Source of the DNA: Bacteroidota bacterium
GTDB lineage: Bacteria; Bacteroidota; Bacteroidia; Chitinophagales; Chitinophagaceae
Direction: 5' to 3'
Length of the DNA: 56,413 nt
Assembly: GCA_018267575.1 (NCBI GenBank)
Contig: JAFDYF010000006.1
Coordinates: 1 to 56,413 of the forward strand
Part shown: piece after piece, positions 33,521-42,709 of the stretch
How positions within the stretch are numbered: position 1 is the stretch's first letter
How the letters are laid out: each line of letters begins with the position of its first letter
Notes under the pieces: generated by a model
Told to the model about the DNA's origin: nothing
The model's input: only the letters and a program-made list of their open reading frames with translations
Database searches by the model: none
Program-made: the position numbers and the translations under genes

Positions 33521-34204
33521 ATGCGAATTTTAATAATAGTTACAAATACCGATAAATATACAAGTAGCAACCTTCCAACAGGTTTATGGTTAAGCGAACT
33601 GACGCATATCTTTCACAGTGCAAAAGAACAAGGATATGAAATCACCATTGCAAGCCCCAAAAGCGGCAATACACCAATTGACCCAGAGAGCTTAAAGCCA
33701 ATGGTAATGGATAAAATCTCAAAAAATTATTGGTCAGACACGATATTTAGAGGATTGCTACAGAACACAAAAAGTTTGGATGATGTATCCGATCAGCAAT
33801 TTGATTGTGTTTATTTAGCAGGTGGTCACGGTACCATGTACGACTTTCCCGACAATAGCATTTTGCAAACCATCATCAAGAAACAATATGAAAGCAACAA
33901 AATGGTAGCTGCAATATGTCATGGTGTTGGTGGGTTACTAAACGTGAAATTGTCGAACGGCGACTATCTTATTAAAGGCAAAAAGTTAACAGGGTTTGAT
34001 TGGTTCGAGGAAAGCATTGCCAGACGCAAAACAAAAGTGCCATTTAACCTTGAAGCTGCACTTAATGAAAGAGGGGTTGTGTATCAAAAAGCCTTTATTC
34101 CAATGACATCAAAAGTAGTTGTGGACGGAAAATTAATTACAGGACAAAACCCATTTAGCTCAAGAGAAATGGCGAAAGTAGTTATTCAACAACTTGAAAA
34201 ATAG
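33521..34204 (+). CDS. DJ-1/PfpI (class I glutamine amidotransferase-like) protein
   Basis: A 227-residue member of the DJ-1/PfpI superfamily, closest to the Hsp31-like group (large insert and length over 220 residues). The nucleophile elbow AAICHGVGGL carries Cys133-His134, and Glu26 in GLWLSE is the partner acid. Hsp31-like proteins are known as chaperones and glyoxalase III or deglycase enzymes protecting against reactive carbonyls. The stop lies only 3 bp before the acetyltransferase ATG, so the two genes are probably co-transcribed. Confidence 0.9.
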   Translation: MRILIIVTNTDKYTSSNLPTGLWLSELTHIFHSAKEQGYEITIASPKSGNTPIDPESLKPMVMDKISKNYWSDTIFRGLLQNTKSLDDVSDQQFDCVYLAGGHGTMYDFPDNSILQTIIKKQYESNKMVAAICHGVGGLLNVKLSNGDYLIKGKKLTGFDWFEESIARRKTKVPFNLEAALNERGVVYQKAFIPMTSKVVVDGKLITGQNPFSSREMAKVVIQQLEK

Positions 34205-34207
34205 ACA

Positions 34208-34780
34208 ATGAAAGTGGAGATAAAAAAAGCTGACATCTTTGAGCGGTTACTAAGAGGCGAAACCATTCCGCCAAACCACCCTGAAGCACACAAAATGATT
34301 GAAGCTTCTTTCGCTACAAAAAAATTGCTTGTCCGCATGAATAGTACAAGCGACCCGAACGAAGTAAGAAATCTATTAAGCCAAATTACGGGTATGGAAA
34401 TTGACGCGAGCACAACCGTATTTACACCCTTATACATCAACTATGGAAAGCACACCAAAATTGGCAAAAGTGTATTCATAAATTTCGATTGCACTTTTTT
34501 GGATTTGGGAGGGATTACCATTGAAGACGGTGTACTGATTGCGCCGAAAGTCAGTTTGCTTTCGGAGGGACATCCTGTTTCGCCAGAAAGCAGGCATTCG
34601 CTAATGGTGGGTCATATTCACATCAAGAAAAATGCGTGGATTGGAGCAAATGCTATCATTTTGCAAGGCGTAACTATAGGTGAAAATGCAGTTGTAGCTG
34701 CGGGGGCAGTCGTTTCAAAAAATGTTCCCGACAATACGATAGTTGGCGGTATCCCAGCGAAAATTATTAAAGCCATTTGA
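34208..34780 (+). CDS. Hexapeptide-repeat O-acetyltransferase, copy 2
   Basis: A 190-residue close paralogue of the protein at 26384-26956, differing at 18 positions by eye (mostly in the N-terminal 90 residues). It has the same left-handed beta-helix with likely catalytic His122. It directly follows the DJ-1/PfpI gene, whereas copy 1 stands alone. The high identity, extending into the DNA, points to recent duplication or repeated acquisition within the array. Confidence 0.9.
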   Translation: MKVEIKKADIFERLLRGETIPPNHPEAHKMIEASFATKKLLVRMNSTSDPNEVRNLLSQITGMEIDASTTVFTPLYINYGKHTKIGKSVFINFDCTFLDLGGITIEDGVLIAPKVSLLSEGHPVSPESRHSLMVGHIHIKKNAWIGANAIILQGVTIGENAVVAAGAVVSKNVPDNTIVGGIPAKIIKAI

Positions 34781-35159
34781 AGGGAACCCCTCATCAGGCT
34801 AGTTAGCTTTGACAAGCAATAAAGACTGGTGCTCGGTGTCTTGGCCTTTCAATCATTTTTTGTAGCTTATAACTAGTCCTCCATAGTGCAAGCTTATGGT
34901 TAATCAAGAACATAACGCGAGGAAATTATCTGAACTGGGGTTGGGGATATTGAGGCCTTGGTTCGTGACACACAGATCAAGGCGTGAAAGAAGCAATAAG
35001 AACCACTTTGTATTCCTAAATTCTTGCTTTAAACCAATACTTTGATAATTAATGCCCATATTTTATTCACTAGCCTATACCGTTAAAAATATGTATAAAC
35101 GCTTTCATTTATTTTGGTTATTTCGTTTATTTTACACAGAACCCTACCCATTTATAATC
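34781..35159. repeat. Spacer with composite intergenic repeat, copy K
   Basis: GTGCAAGCTTATGGTTAATC, AAGAACATAACGCGAGG, ATCTGAACTGGGGTTGGGGA, TTGGTTCGTGACAC and ATCAAGGCGTG (34886-34987) follow the order of copies A and J but are shorter and degenerate. The last 170 bp upstream of the HTH gene show nothing else recognisable. Confidence 0.6.
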
Positions 35160-35615
35160 ATGAAAGTATTAGAGCAAATAAGAAAACCCTCAAAGCTAGA
35201 CCAAAAGATTGCAAGCGAATCTTACGACGCTTTAGCTTCAGTGATAGAGCAACTTCATTCAGAGCAACCAGAAATTGAAATTGAAGAAACAAGCGAAAAA
35301 ATCAAAATTCCTTTAAGTGCATTAAGGCTTCTAGGAGATATTTTAAAAGCCATGGGACAGGGAAAATTAATTTCTCTTGTACCTATTGCTACTGAAGTAA
35401 CTACTCAAGCTGTGGCGGAAATCCTTGGGTGCTCAAGACCCCATTTGGTGAAGCTACTCGAAGATGGAAAGATTGCATTTACCAAAGTTGGGAAGCATAG
35501 AAGAATCAAATTTGATGATGTTATGGGGTAAAGAAAACAAATGAAGGAGCAACAGAAGCAAAATATTATTGATATCATGAATTTAGATGAAGAAGCTGGC
35601 CTGTATGATTCATAG
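35160..35615 (+). pseudogene. HTH (excisionase-type) antitoxin interrupted by an in-frame stop
   Basis: The open part (35160-35531, 123 residues) starts MKVLEQIRKPSKLDQKIASE and has an excisionase-type helix-turn-helix (TTQAVAEILGCSRPHLVKLLEDGKIAF, HRRIKFDDVM). It resembles antitoxins paired with PIN_3 toxins. A TAA at 35529-35531 is followed in the same frame by 28 codons (RKQMKEQQKQNIIDIMNL, then DEEAGLYDS) ending at TAG 35613-35615. That tail looks like the normal antitoxin C-terminus, and its end overlaps the toxin ATG at 35605. A Tyr codon (TAT) mutated to TAA would explain this. Either the antitoxin is truncated, losing its toxin-binding tail, or there is a sequencing error. Confidence 0.65.
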
Positions 35616-36155
35616 TGTTCGATTTACTGCTGTCCTAGATACAAATGTTGTCTATCCTGTAATTTATTTTGGTTTTGCCTATTATGACCTTTATACCCCC
35701 AAATGGAGCGAACATATATTTGATGAGTGGAAAAAGTGATGATAGAAAAAGGAGTTTCGGCCGAAGAGGCAAACAAAAGGATAGCAAAGACAAATTCCGC
35801 ATTCCCTGATGCTTTGGTTGAAAATTACAAAGGTTTAATAGAGCATTTAGAATTACCAGATAAAGACGACCGCCATGTATTGGCGGCGGCAATAAAGACA
35901 AATGCAAATCTAAGAGTAACAAATAATATCAAAGACTTTCCAGAAGAGTATTTGCAATCATTTAGTTTAAATGCAAAAACAGCGGACGACTTCCTAACAG
36001 ATATCATTGACCTCAACCAAGAACAAGCAATGGCCGCTTTTAAAGAAATGGTTTTGAATAAAAAGAACCCTAAACAGGATGAATTTGAGGCACTGAACCT
36101 GCTGAGAAATGCGGGGCTTAAAGACACAGCAAACTATTTGTATGCTTTATTGTAA
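35605..36155 (+). pseudogene. Frameshifted PIN-domain toxin (VapC-like, PIN_3)
   Basis: The frame from ATG 35605 encodes FTAVLDTNVVYPVIYFGF and then YDLYTPKWSEHIFDEWKK and stops at 35737. From 35727 the adjacent frame continues the same protein (VMIEKGVSAEEANKRI to DTANYLYALL at 36155). Adding one A to the A5 run at 35731-35735 would restore one frame. The PIN fold (LDTN acidic motif, DDRHVLAAAIKT, VTNNIKDFP) is otherwise recognisable. Between VYP and FAYYDL about four residues appear to be missing compared with the family as I remember it. Intact members are ribonucleases held inactive by the upstream HTH antitoxin; this one is probably dead. Confidence 0.75.
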
Positions 36156-36355
36156 ATATTTCAAACAAGCAACATAAGGCACAAACCGCAAACATGGCAT
36201 TGACAATATGGTGGGATGAAGAATAAATTCTCAGCTTTTGTTAGCAAATCAGCGGTGGCACCGATAAGAAGGAACAAAGAATGTTGCGACATTACCAATA
36301 CTTCCATGTTTGAGGTCATGGCAAAACTACAATCACTAAACCATAACGAAGAGAA

Positions 36356-37005
36356 ATGATACCCAGGGTAAAAATTTGTTGCATCAGCTCTACAGAAGAA
36401 GCGAAAATGGCAATTCAGTTTGGAGCATCTGCATTTGGACTTGTTTCAAACATGCCAAGTGGCCCCGGGGTTAGATCTGATGACGAAATCTTGAAAATCA
36501 CAAAGAGCGTACCACCAGCAATTTCAACATTCATGCTCACCAGTGAAACCTCGGCAGGCGAAATGATACAACATCATAAAAGAACATTAACAAACACGAT
36601 TCAAATAGTTGACGAACTCAAAGTGGGGACCTACGAAATGATCCGCCACTCATTGCAAGCAATCAAAATTGTACAAGTGATCTATGTCATAGACGAAAAG
36701 ACGGTGGAAGATGCCATTCGAATTTCCATTCGGTAGACGGATTGCTTTTAGACAGTGGAAACCCAAATTTAGCAATTAAAGAGCTCGGCGGCACTGGCAG
36801 GGTGCATAATTGGGCACTAAGCAGGAAAATTGTAGAACAATCGAAAAGCCCCGTTTTCCTTCCAGGTGGGCTTACATCACAGAATGTGAGGCAGGCAATC
36901 GAACAAGTGCAGCCATTTGGGCTTGACCTTTGCAGTGGTGCTAGATCGGAAAAAAAGCTTGACCCAAAAAAGTTGGAAGCATTCTTCAATAATGTGTATA
37001 GGTAA
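36356..37005 (+). pseudogene. Phosphoribosylanthranilate isomerase-like gene split by a frameshift
   Basis: The first frame (36356-36736) encodes IPRVKICCISSTEEAKMAIQ to VYVIDEKTVEDAIRIS. The next frame (open through 36742-37005) continues VDGLLLDSGNPNLAIKELGG, GRVHNWALSRKIVE, FLPGGLTSQNVRQAI and DLCSGARSEKKLD. Together they form one TrpF-like (beta/alpha)8 barrel of about 215 residues with KICC, DSG and GGL motifs. The shift lies between about 36705 and 36735. No tryptophan-pathway gene is nearby, so this would be a stand-alone TrpF-like enzyme of uncertain function, now inactivated or misread by a sequencing error. Confidence 0.75.
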
Positions 37006-37244
37006 TGCGGTAATCAACATGGGGTTGGACCTTTTGTCGGCAAACCAGCAAAGTCAATCAACTTCAACTATCTATCCACATTAGTCTCGGAGAACGGGTA
37101 GGCCTAAACGTTAATTTTTATCATCAATTTTGTACCTTTAGTCAAGCGTTGCTCCCCCCAAAAATCGATTGACAACTATTCGTCGATCAAAAACAGGTGG
37201 TAATCAACGATAACCGATCTTTGCCTAAATAATGATCAATACCC

Positions 37245-39749
37245 ATGGCTGTAAACCATTTCAATATATTCGGTTTAACAAACGAGCAGGTAATGCTTGC
37301 CAGGAATCAATTTGGGCTGAACAAATTGAACTATAAAAATGAAAATGGTTTCTTCGATGCTATAAAACGAATTGCCCAAGAACCAATGATGATTCTATTG
37401 TTGGTGGCAACTTCCATTTATTTTATTAGTGGCAAAACGGGTGACGGGATTTTCCTGACTATCGCCATTGCATTTCAAACTTCCATTTCCTTATATCAGT
37501 TTTCTAGAAGCAAAAATGCGCTGGAAAAACTGGAAGACTATTCCCAACCCAATTGTAAAGTCATTCGCAATGGTAATATCGAAGAGATAAAAAGTGAAGA
37601 TTTAGTGGTTGGTGACAGCATTCTGGTTGAAGAAGGTGACTCTATTTCAGCAGATGGTGTTATTGTTCACTCTAACGATTTTTCAGTTAACGAATCAATA
37701 CTTACCGGCGAATCATTTGCGGTATTCAAGGATAAAGCCAAAAAAGATAAATTTATTTACAATGGCACAACGGTGGTTAGTGGATTAGCGATTGCAACAA
37801 TAACGGCTATTGGCAACGAAACTCAATTGGGTAAAATTGGGTCGAGTTTAGAAAATATCCATGAAGAAAAATCACCGTTGGAAATACAAATCGGAAACTT
37901 TGTTCGCAAAATGGCAATTGCTGGTACCATTGTTTTTGTAATTGTTTGGGTACTTAATTTTTGGCGTTCTCAAAACCTATTGAGCAGCTTATTGCAATCA
38001 CTCACTTTGGCCATGAGTATTTTGCCCGAAGAAATTCCTGTGGCTTTTACAACCTTTATGGCCCTAGGTGCATGGCGTTTGATGAAAATGGGCATCGTTG
38101 TAAAGCAAATGAAAACCGTGGAAACCTTGGGCAGTGCCACTGTTATTTGCACCGACAAAACAGGCACTATCACAGAAAACAAAATGAGTCTGGCTAAACT
38201 TTTTCTGTTATCCACAAAAAAAATTGCCGAACCCACAGGCTTATTGACCGTAGATGAAAAGGAAATTATAGAATTGGCTATGTGGGCAAGCGAGCCCATC
38301 CCCTTTGACCCAATGGAAAAGTCGCTGCACCGGGCTTATCAAGAGAGTGCAGAAAATGATGAAAGGCCCAGTTATAAGCTCGTACATGAATACCCAATAG
38401 GCGGTAAACCGCCCATGATGACCCATATATTCATGGATGATCAAGGCAACCAAATAATAGCAGCCAAAGGTGCACCAGAAGCCATCATGAATGTTTCAAA
38501 CCTTACTGAGATTGAAAAACATGATATACATGAGGCTATACTGCTTTTGGCCAATGATGGATATAGGATGTTGGGGGTAGGGGTATCGCATTTTATAGGG
38601 GATGAGTACCCTGTTAGGCAACAAGATTTGGTTTTTGAGTTTAAAGGCATCGTTGCATTTTACGACGCACCAAAAAAGAACATTCAACAAGTGTTGGAAG
38701 ATTTTTATGCGGCAGGTATATCCGTAAAAATTATAACGGGCGACAATGCCGCCACTACAACTGCTATTACTAAACAAATTGGGTTCGAAGGCTATGAAAA
38801 AAGTATCACGGGCGATGAATTGATGAGGCTGACAGAAGGGGATTTGCGAACCTGTGTAATGGACACTGCTATTTTTTGCCGCATGTTCCCCGAGGCGAAA
38901 TTAAAAATAATCAATGCCCTTAAATCAAACAATCAGATTGTGGCCATGACGGGAGATGGTGTAAATGATGGACCAGCCTTAAAGGCAGCCCATATTGGGA
39001 TTGCCATGGGTAAAAAAGGGACAGAAATAGCTAAGCAAGCAGCCTCCTTGATTTTATTGGAAGATGACTTGTCCAGCATTGTTTATGCGGTGGCGATGGG
39101 CAGGAAGATTTATGCCAACCTAAAAAAGGCAATTCAATATATCATATCCATACACATCCCCATCATACTTACTGTATTTCTTCCTTTGGCCTTAGGATGG
39201 ATTTATCCGAACATTTTTTCACCCGTCCACATTATTTTTTTAGAAATCATTATGGGCCCAACCTGTTCCATTATTTATGAAAATGAACCGATCGAAAAAA
39301 ACACCATGTTACAGAAACCTAAAGCAATAACAAGTACTTTTTTTAATTGGAAGGAGCTATCCATCAGCATACTACAAGGGTTAATAATAACCGCAGGAAC
39401 CTTATCTGTTTACCAGTACGCAGTTTTTAATGGGTACTACGAGGCCTTGACGCGGACCATGGTCTTTACCGTTTTAATAGCAGCAAACATCTTCCTTACC
39501 CTAATAAACCGATCCTTTTATTATTCCCTATTTACGACGTTGAAGTATAAGAACAACATGGTGCCATTTATTATTCTTGTAACCATTACCCTAGTGGGCC
39601 TTATACTTTATGTAAAGCCTCTAACCATTTTTTTTGAATTTGAGCGCCTAAATTTAATGCGGTTGTCCATTTGTGTGGTTACGGGTTTTATTTCAGTAAG
39701 TTGGATCGAACTGGTAAAGCTCATTAAAAGGAGAAAGCAAGCCCATTAA
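37245..39749 (+). CDS. P-type cation-transporting ATPase
   Basis: An 834-residue inner-membrane pump. The order is an N-terminal cation-ATPase domain (LTNEQVMLARNQFGLNKL), the first membrane hairpin (about 45-85), an actuator domain with TGES, a central membrane pair with ILPEEIPV, the phosphorylated Asp304 in CTDKTGT, a nucleotide-binding domain with AAKGAPE, the hinge TGDGVNDGPAL, and about six C-terminal helices. It is related to P2 (Ca2+-type) ATPases. The metal-binding motif is PEEIP rather than the PEGLP of classical calcium pumps, so the ion (Ca2+, Mn2+ or other) is uncertain. It is intact and lies just right of the repeat array. Confidence 0.9.
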   Translation: MAVNHFNIFGLTNEQVMLARNQFGLNKLNYKNENGFFDAIKRIAQEPMMILLLVATSIYFISGKTGDGIFLTIAIAFQTSISLYQFSRSKNALEKLEDYSQPNCKVIRNGNIEEIKSEDLVVGDSILVEEGDSISADGVIVHSNDFSVNESILTGESFAVFKDKAKKDKFIYNGTTVVSGLAIATITAIGNETQLGKIGSSLENIHEEKSPLEIQIGNFVRKMAIAGTIVFVIVWVLNFWRSQNLLSSLLQSLTLAMSILPEEIPVAFTTFMALGAWRLMKMGIVVKQMKTVETLGSATVICTDKTGTITENKMSLAKLFLLSTKKIAEPTGLLTVDEKEIIELAMWASEPIPFDPMEKSLHRAYQESAENDERPSYKLVHEYPIGGKPPMMTHIFMDDQGNQIIAAKGAPEAIMNVSNLTEIEKHDIHEAILLLANDGYRMLGVGVSHFIGDEYPVRQQDLVFEFKGIVAFYDAPKKNIQQVLEDFYAAGISVKIITGDNAATTTAITKQIGFEGYEKSITGDELMRLTEGDLRTCVMDTAIFCRMFPEAKLKIINALKSNNQIVAMTGDGVNDGPALKAAHIGIAMGKKGTEIAKQAASLILLEDDLSSIVYAVAMGRKIYANLKKAIQYIISIHIPIILTVFLPLALGWIYPNIFSPVHIIFLEIIMGPTCSIIYENEPIEKNTMLQKPKAITSTFFNWKELSISILQGLIITAGTLSVYQYAVFNGYYEALTRTMVFTVLIAANIFLTLINRSFYYSLFTTLKYKNNMVPFIILVTITLVGLILYVKPLTIFFEFERLNLMRLSICVVTGFISVSWIELVKLIKRRKQAH

Positions 39750-40448
39750 AAATAGAGTAGCAGCTTACAGGAGGTTGGCTGCGAAGTCTTTGCTCCAAGC
39801 AAGCTTTTAGGGCAATGAATGGTCAGGCAAAATGCTATATTTTCTGATGGGAAACCCTAACCGATTCTTCGTGAAACGACCGCTCCAATTTTTATTCTTT
39901 GCTCTAGCTATATAATATACAAACCATTTCTGTGCAATCTTTCTTTTCAGACATGGGGAAAGTAGCTTGGAGAGGAAAATAGTCACGACCATTTAAGTGT
40001 TGTCCATAATCCCCTTTTCTACACCTCAATCAGTCCCTCTTATATAAACTATTCATTCCCTGTATTTTACAAAACAAATCAAAATAACGGCTTACCTTTT
40101 GCAGACAAAGCTATTCAAACAGTGAAAGTAAATTTAGATTCAAATAATCATGAGGATTTGTTAATGTATTTTATGAGCCATAATTGCACGGGGCAAAATG
40201 GGGCAATCCTCATTTTGCAAAACTGGTTTATGCAAAAGGCAAAAAAAATTCAGAACTAATGGATGACATTAAAAAGGACATCATAAATCAAGGCAACAAA
40301 AAAAGGACTTCAGATAGAAATTTAACAGCCAAAACAACAATCGGCATAGTAGGAGCCATAAAAAATATCGCAAAGAGGTTCAATACTTTGAAAAAGCCGT
40401 GACCAAAGCTGCTAATTATTTTTAAGGGTTACCGCTAGCAATCACTCA
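39750..40448. other. Spacer with a possible gene remnant
   Basis: About 40093-40402 contains overlapping frames with coding character: one reads FADKAIQTVKVNLDSN and stops after MSHNCTG; another (ATG 40184) reads HGAKWGNPHFAKLVYAKGKK and ends at 40402. They may be parts of one decayed gene shifted at about 40180. I do not recognise the family. Nothing else is evident in this spacer. Confidence 0.3.
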
Positions 40449-41849
40449 CTATGGATACCGGTTCGTTCCATGTCGTTGCCCCATGATTTTTTTTTTGCCA
40501 TTTTTTGAAAACTTCAAATTTGATAAGGTTTTCTTTATAAGTAAAATACTCTCTCGGTAACCAACTTTATAGATATCCCAAAAACTAAACTTATAGTATT
40601 TATTTATAGAAATGTAAGAAATAATGACCGCAGCTAACACAGGAAATATATTTGCAACTGCGATTGCATAAGTCGATTTAAAAATGATTACACCAATATA
40701 ATCAGCAGCAAGATTGAGCAAAAGCATGACCAATATTTTATAAAAATTCACTTGTGGCTTATGGATGACATCCAAGGTTATTGAAAAAAACCTGTCTGCT
40801 GGGTACAGTATAGCTATTATTATGAATATCCGAAACAGGTTAGGGGCTTCTGAGTGGATGTATTTGTTCCCCCCAACGATTGCAATCAGGGGCTCAGCAA
40901 ATATGATAGAAAAAATGGCAATGACAATAACGGCCATTGTAAGCATCCCGATGATTTTTTTCATCGTGTATACCATCTGATCATTTTGGTTATTGTTGTA
41001 ATGGGCTGACATGATTGGCAAACCGGAAGCCGCAAAACTTAACAAAGGTATTTCGATAACCTGAATTAATTTATACCCCAGATTGTATACCGCTAGCGCC
41101 GCGGGTGCCAAAAATAGGTTTATAAAAAAAACATCGGTAAAACTAAACAAGTTTGAACTTAAACTGGTGGCCATGCTATACTTTCCAAAATGGAATAATT
41201 CCAGGAAGCTTTTTCTGGTATAATATTTAATAGCTTTAAATTTTGTCCAACCGAACAATAGGGTCGCTAAGCTGGCAACTGCATTGGAAAAAATATAGGC
41301 GATGATGATAGAGTCCAGACTTCCTTTATGAAGAAAAATCAAAACAACAACGATAGTGATGAATAAGACTTGATTGATGAGCCTCATGTACAACAAGCGG
41401 TCGAAACGTTTTTCTCCCTGCACGACCAGGTTGGCCATAAAAAAGGGTAGAGTGGACAGTGAAATCAGCCCAAAATATTTTAAGAACAACCTTAATACCT
41501 CGTTCTCATTTTTGGAATAAAAAAAAAGACCAATAAGATTTAAAAAAACCAAAAACCCAGTAGTAACAAATCCCAAAATCCATGCAGAACCCAACACTTC
41601 ACGGGCCCTTTTTTCTTCGGTACCCACGTAAAATTTTAAAAATGAATTGGTCAAAAACCCCCCTTTGAAAGTATCCACAAAGCCAACGACCGCCATTAAA
41701 AAAACATATATCCCTACTTCCTTGATTGACAGAGCACGGTAAAGAATGGCCACAGTCAGCATCCCAACAACACCCATCACTCCATTTCCCAGCAAAGACT
41801 GAAAATGAATATTTTTAAATAAGGAAAGCGCCTTTTTGATAATTGACAT
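40449..41849 (-). CDS. Polysaccharide flippase (MATE/Wzx-like)
   Basis: A 466-residue membrane protein with about 12-14 hydrophobic helices across its whole length and a basic C-terminal tail (FSKNGKKKIMGQRHG). It belongs to the MOP flippase superfamily, which moves lipid-linked saccharides such as O-antigen or capsule units across the inner membrane. The N-terminal pattern FQSLLGNGVMGVVGMLTVAI with KEVGIYVFLMAVVGF is typical. No glycosyltransferase lies beside it, unlike most Wzx genes, so its substrate is unknown. Confidence 0.85.
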   Translation of the reverse strand: MSIIKKALSLFKNIHFQSLLGNGVMGVVGMLTVAILYRALSIKEVGIYVFLMAVVGFVDTFKGGFLTNSFLKFYVGTEEKRAREVLGSAWILGFVTTGFLVFLNLIGLFFYSKNENEVLRLFLKYFGLISLSTLPFFMANLVVQGEKRFDRLLYMRLINQVLFITIVVVLIFLHKGSLDSIIIAYIFSNAVASLATLLFGWTKFKAIKYYTRKSFLELFHFGKYSMATSLSSNLFSFTDVFFINLFLAPAALAVYNLGYKLIQVIEIPLLSFAASGLPIMSAHYNNNQNDQMVYTMKKIIGMLTMAVIVIAIFSIIFAEPLIAIVGGNKYIHSEAPNLFRIFIIIAILYPADRFFSITLDVIHKPQVNFYKILVMLLLNLAADYIGVIIFKSTYAIAVANIFPVLAAVIISYISINKYYKFSFWDIYKVGYRESILLIKKTLSNLKFSKNGKKKIMGQRHGTNRYP

Positions 41850-42709
41850 AGAAATAAAGTGGTCTATACTAGATGTACTGGGTTGGGAGAGGAAATTTAT
41901 TTGATTATATCTATTTGTGGTTCATAGGATTACCTGTGTTTCTACCTCCTTGATATATATGCCGAAATTATAAAAAATAGTTTAAGGCTAAGAATTTTAT
42001 AGATAAATTAATTTAATCCATTCTGCTGGGTTAAGCGAGGGATTCGGGGCAAATAATCGCTTGAGCAGATATAATATGCTAACCAATATTTACTGTATAC
42101 AAAAATGAGTTAGCAGTCGCTGCCGGAATTTCAAGGCTCATTGTTTTCCCCTTGCTAAAAGACAGTATCATAAATTATAAATAGAAAAAGGCTTTGCAGA
42201 TGGGTTTGGGAAACAAACATATACAACAAAAAGGGAAGTAATGATGCAATATTGTTGGCTATTTTTAACTAACAAAAAAGGGCAAGGTTAAATAAGAAGC
42301 CCCTGCTATTCCTAGTCAGGGGCTTTTACATTAATATATTTGATGGTCTTTAGCTTTTAACCAGCCCCGCCCCAGCCTGGGAGTGCAGGCCGGGTTAGGG
42401 AACTAGTATCTGCTTATAACCATTAATCACTCTTTTATACTACCTTAAATAACTGCACATTCCATCAACGACTAATTTAGTATTTCATGCAACTTAGCAA
42501 GTACTAAACAATTACACAGCGCTAATTCAATGAGCGGCTAAATAAAACCAACTACTAATAAAATTCTTACATTTTATTTTACCCGCCAATTCAAAGAATA
42601 TAGGATAAAGTTAAAAATCATTTTTTTTCCATGTTTTAAACATTTTAGCCAATTATTAAACTATTTTGACATTTTATAAGGAATTTTGAAAAGAATAGAA
42701 CCAATTTAG
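41850..42709. other. Long spacer containing an isolated terminator
   Basis: This 860-bp gap between divergent genes has no ORF with coding character. Apart from the strong hairpin at 42297-42325, I see only AT-rich sequence and a short GC-rich patch (42361-42400, CCAGCCCCGCCCCAGCCTGG) with partial self-complementarity. A small RNA ending at the hairpin is possible. Confidence 0.4.
42297..42330 (+). terminator. Rho-independent terminator-like hairpin without an upstream gene
   Basis: AAGCCCCTG-CTA pairs with TAG-(T)-CAGGGGCTT around a TTCC loop: a 12-bp stem with one bulged base, followed by TTTA. No plus-strand gene ends in front of it. The reverse reading would precede the flippase gene. 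Confidence 0.7.

Noticed and set aside
23640..37110. Classical integron with attC sites
   Set aside because: Single-gene units and hairpin-bearing spacers suggested it. But the spacer ends do not fit RYYYAAC/GTTRRRY, the genes are in both orientations, and no tyrosine integrase is present. Reported as a cassette-like array of unknown mechanism instead.
39807..39992. 61-codon minus-strand frame after the P-type ATPase
   Set aside because: No family resemblance and no promoter; not supported as a gene.
42360..42400. GC-rich patch resembling part of a structured RNA
   Set aside because: Some self-complementarity (CCAGCC/GGCCGG) but no recognisable RNA family and no terminator; left as part of the spacer.
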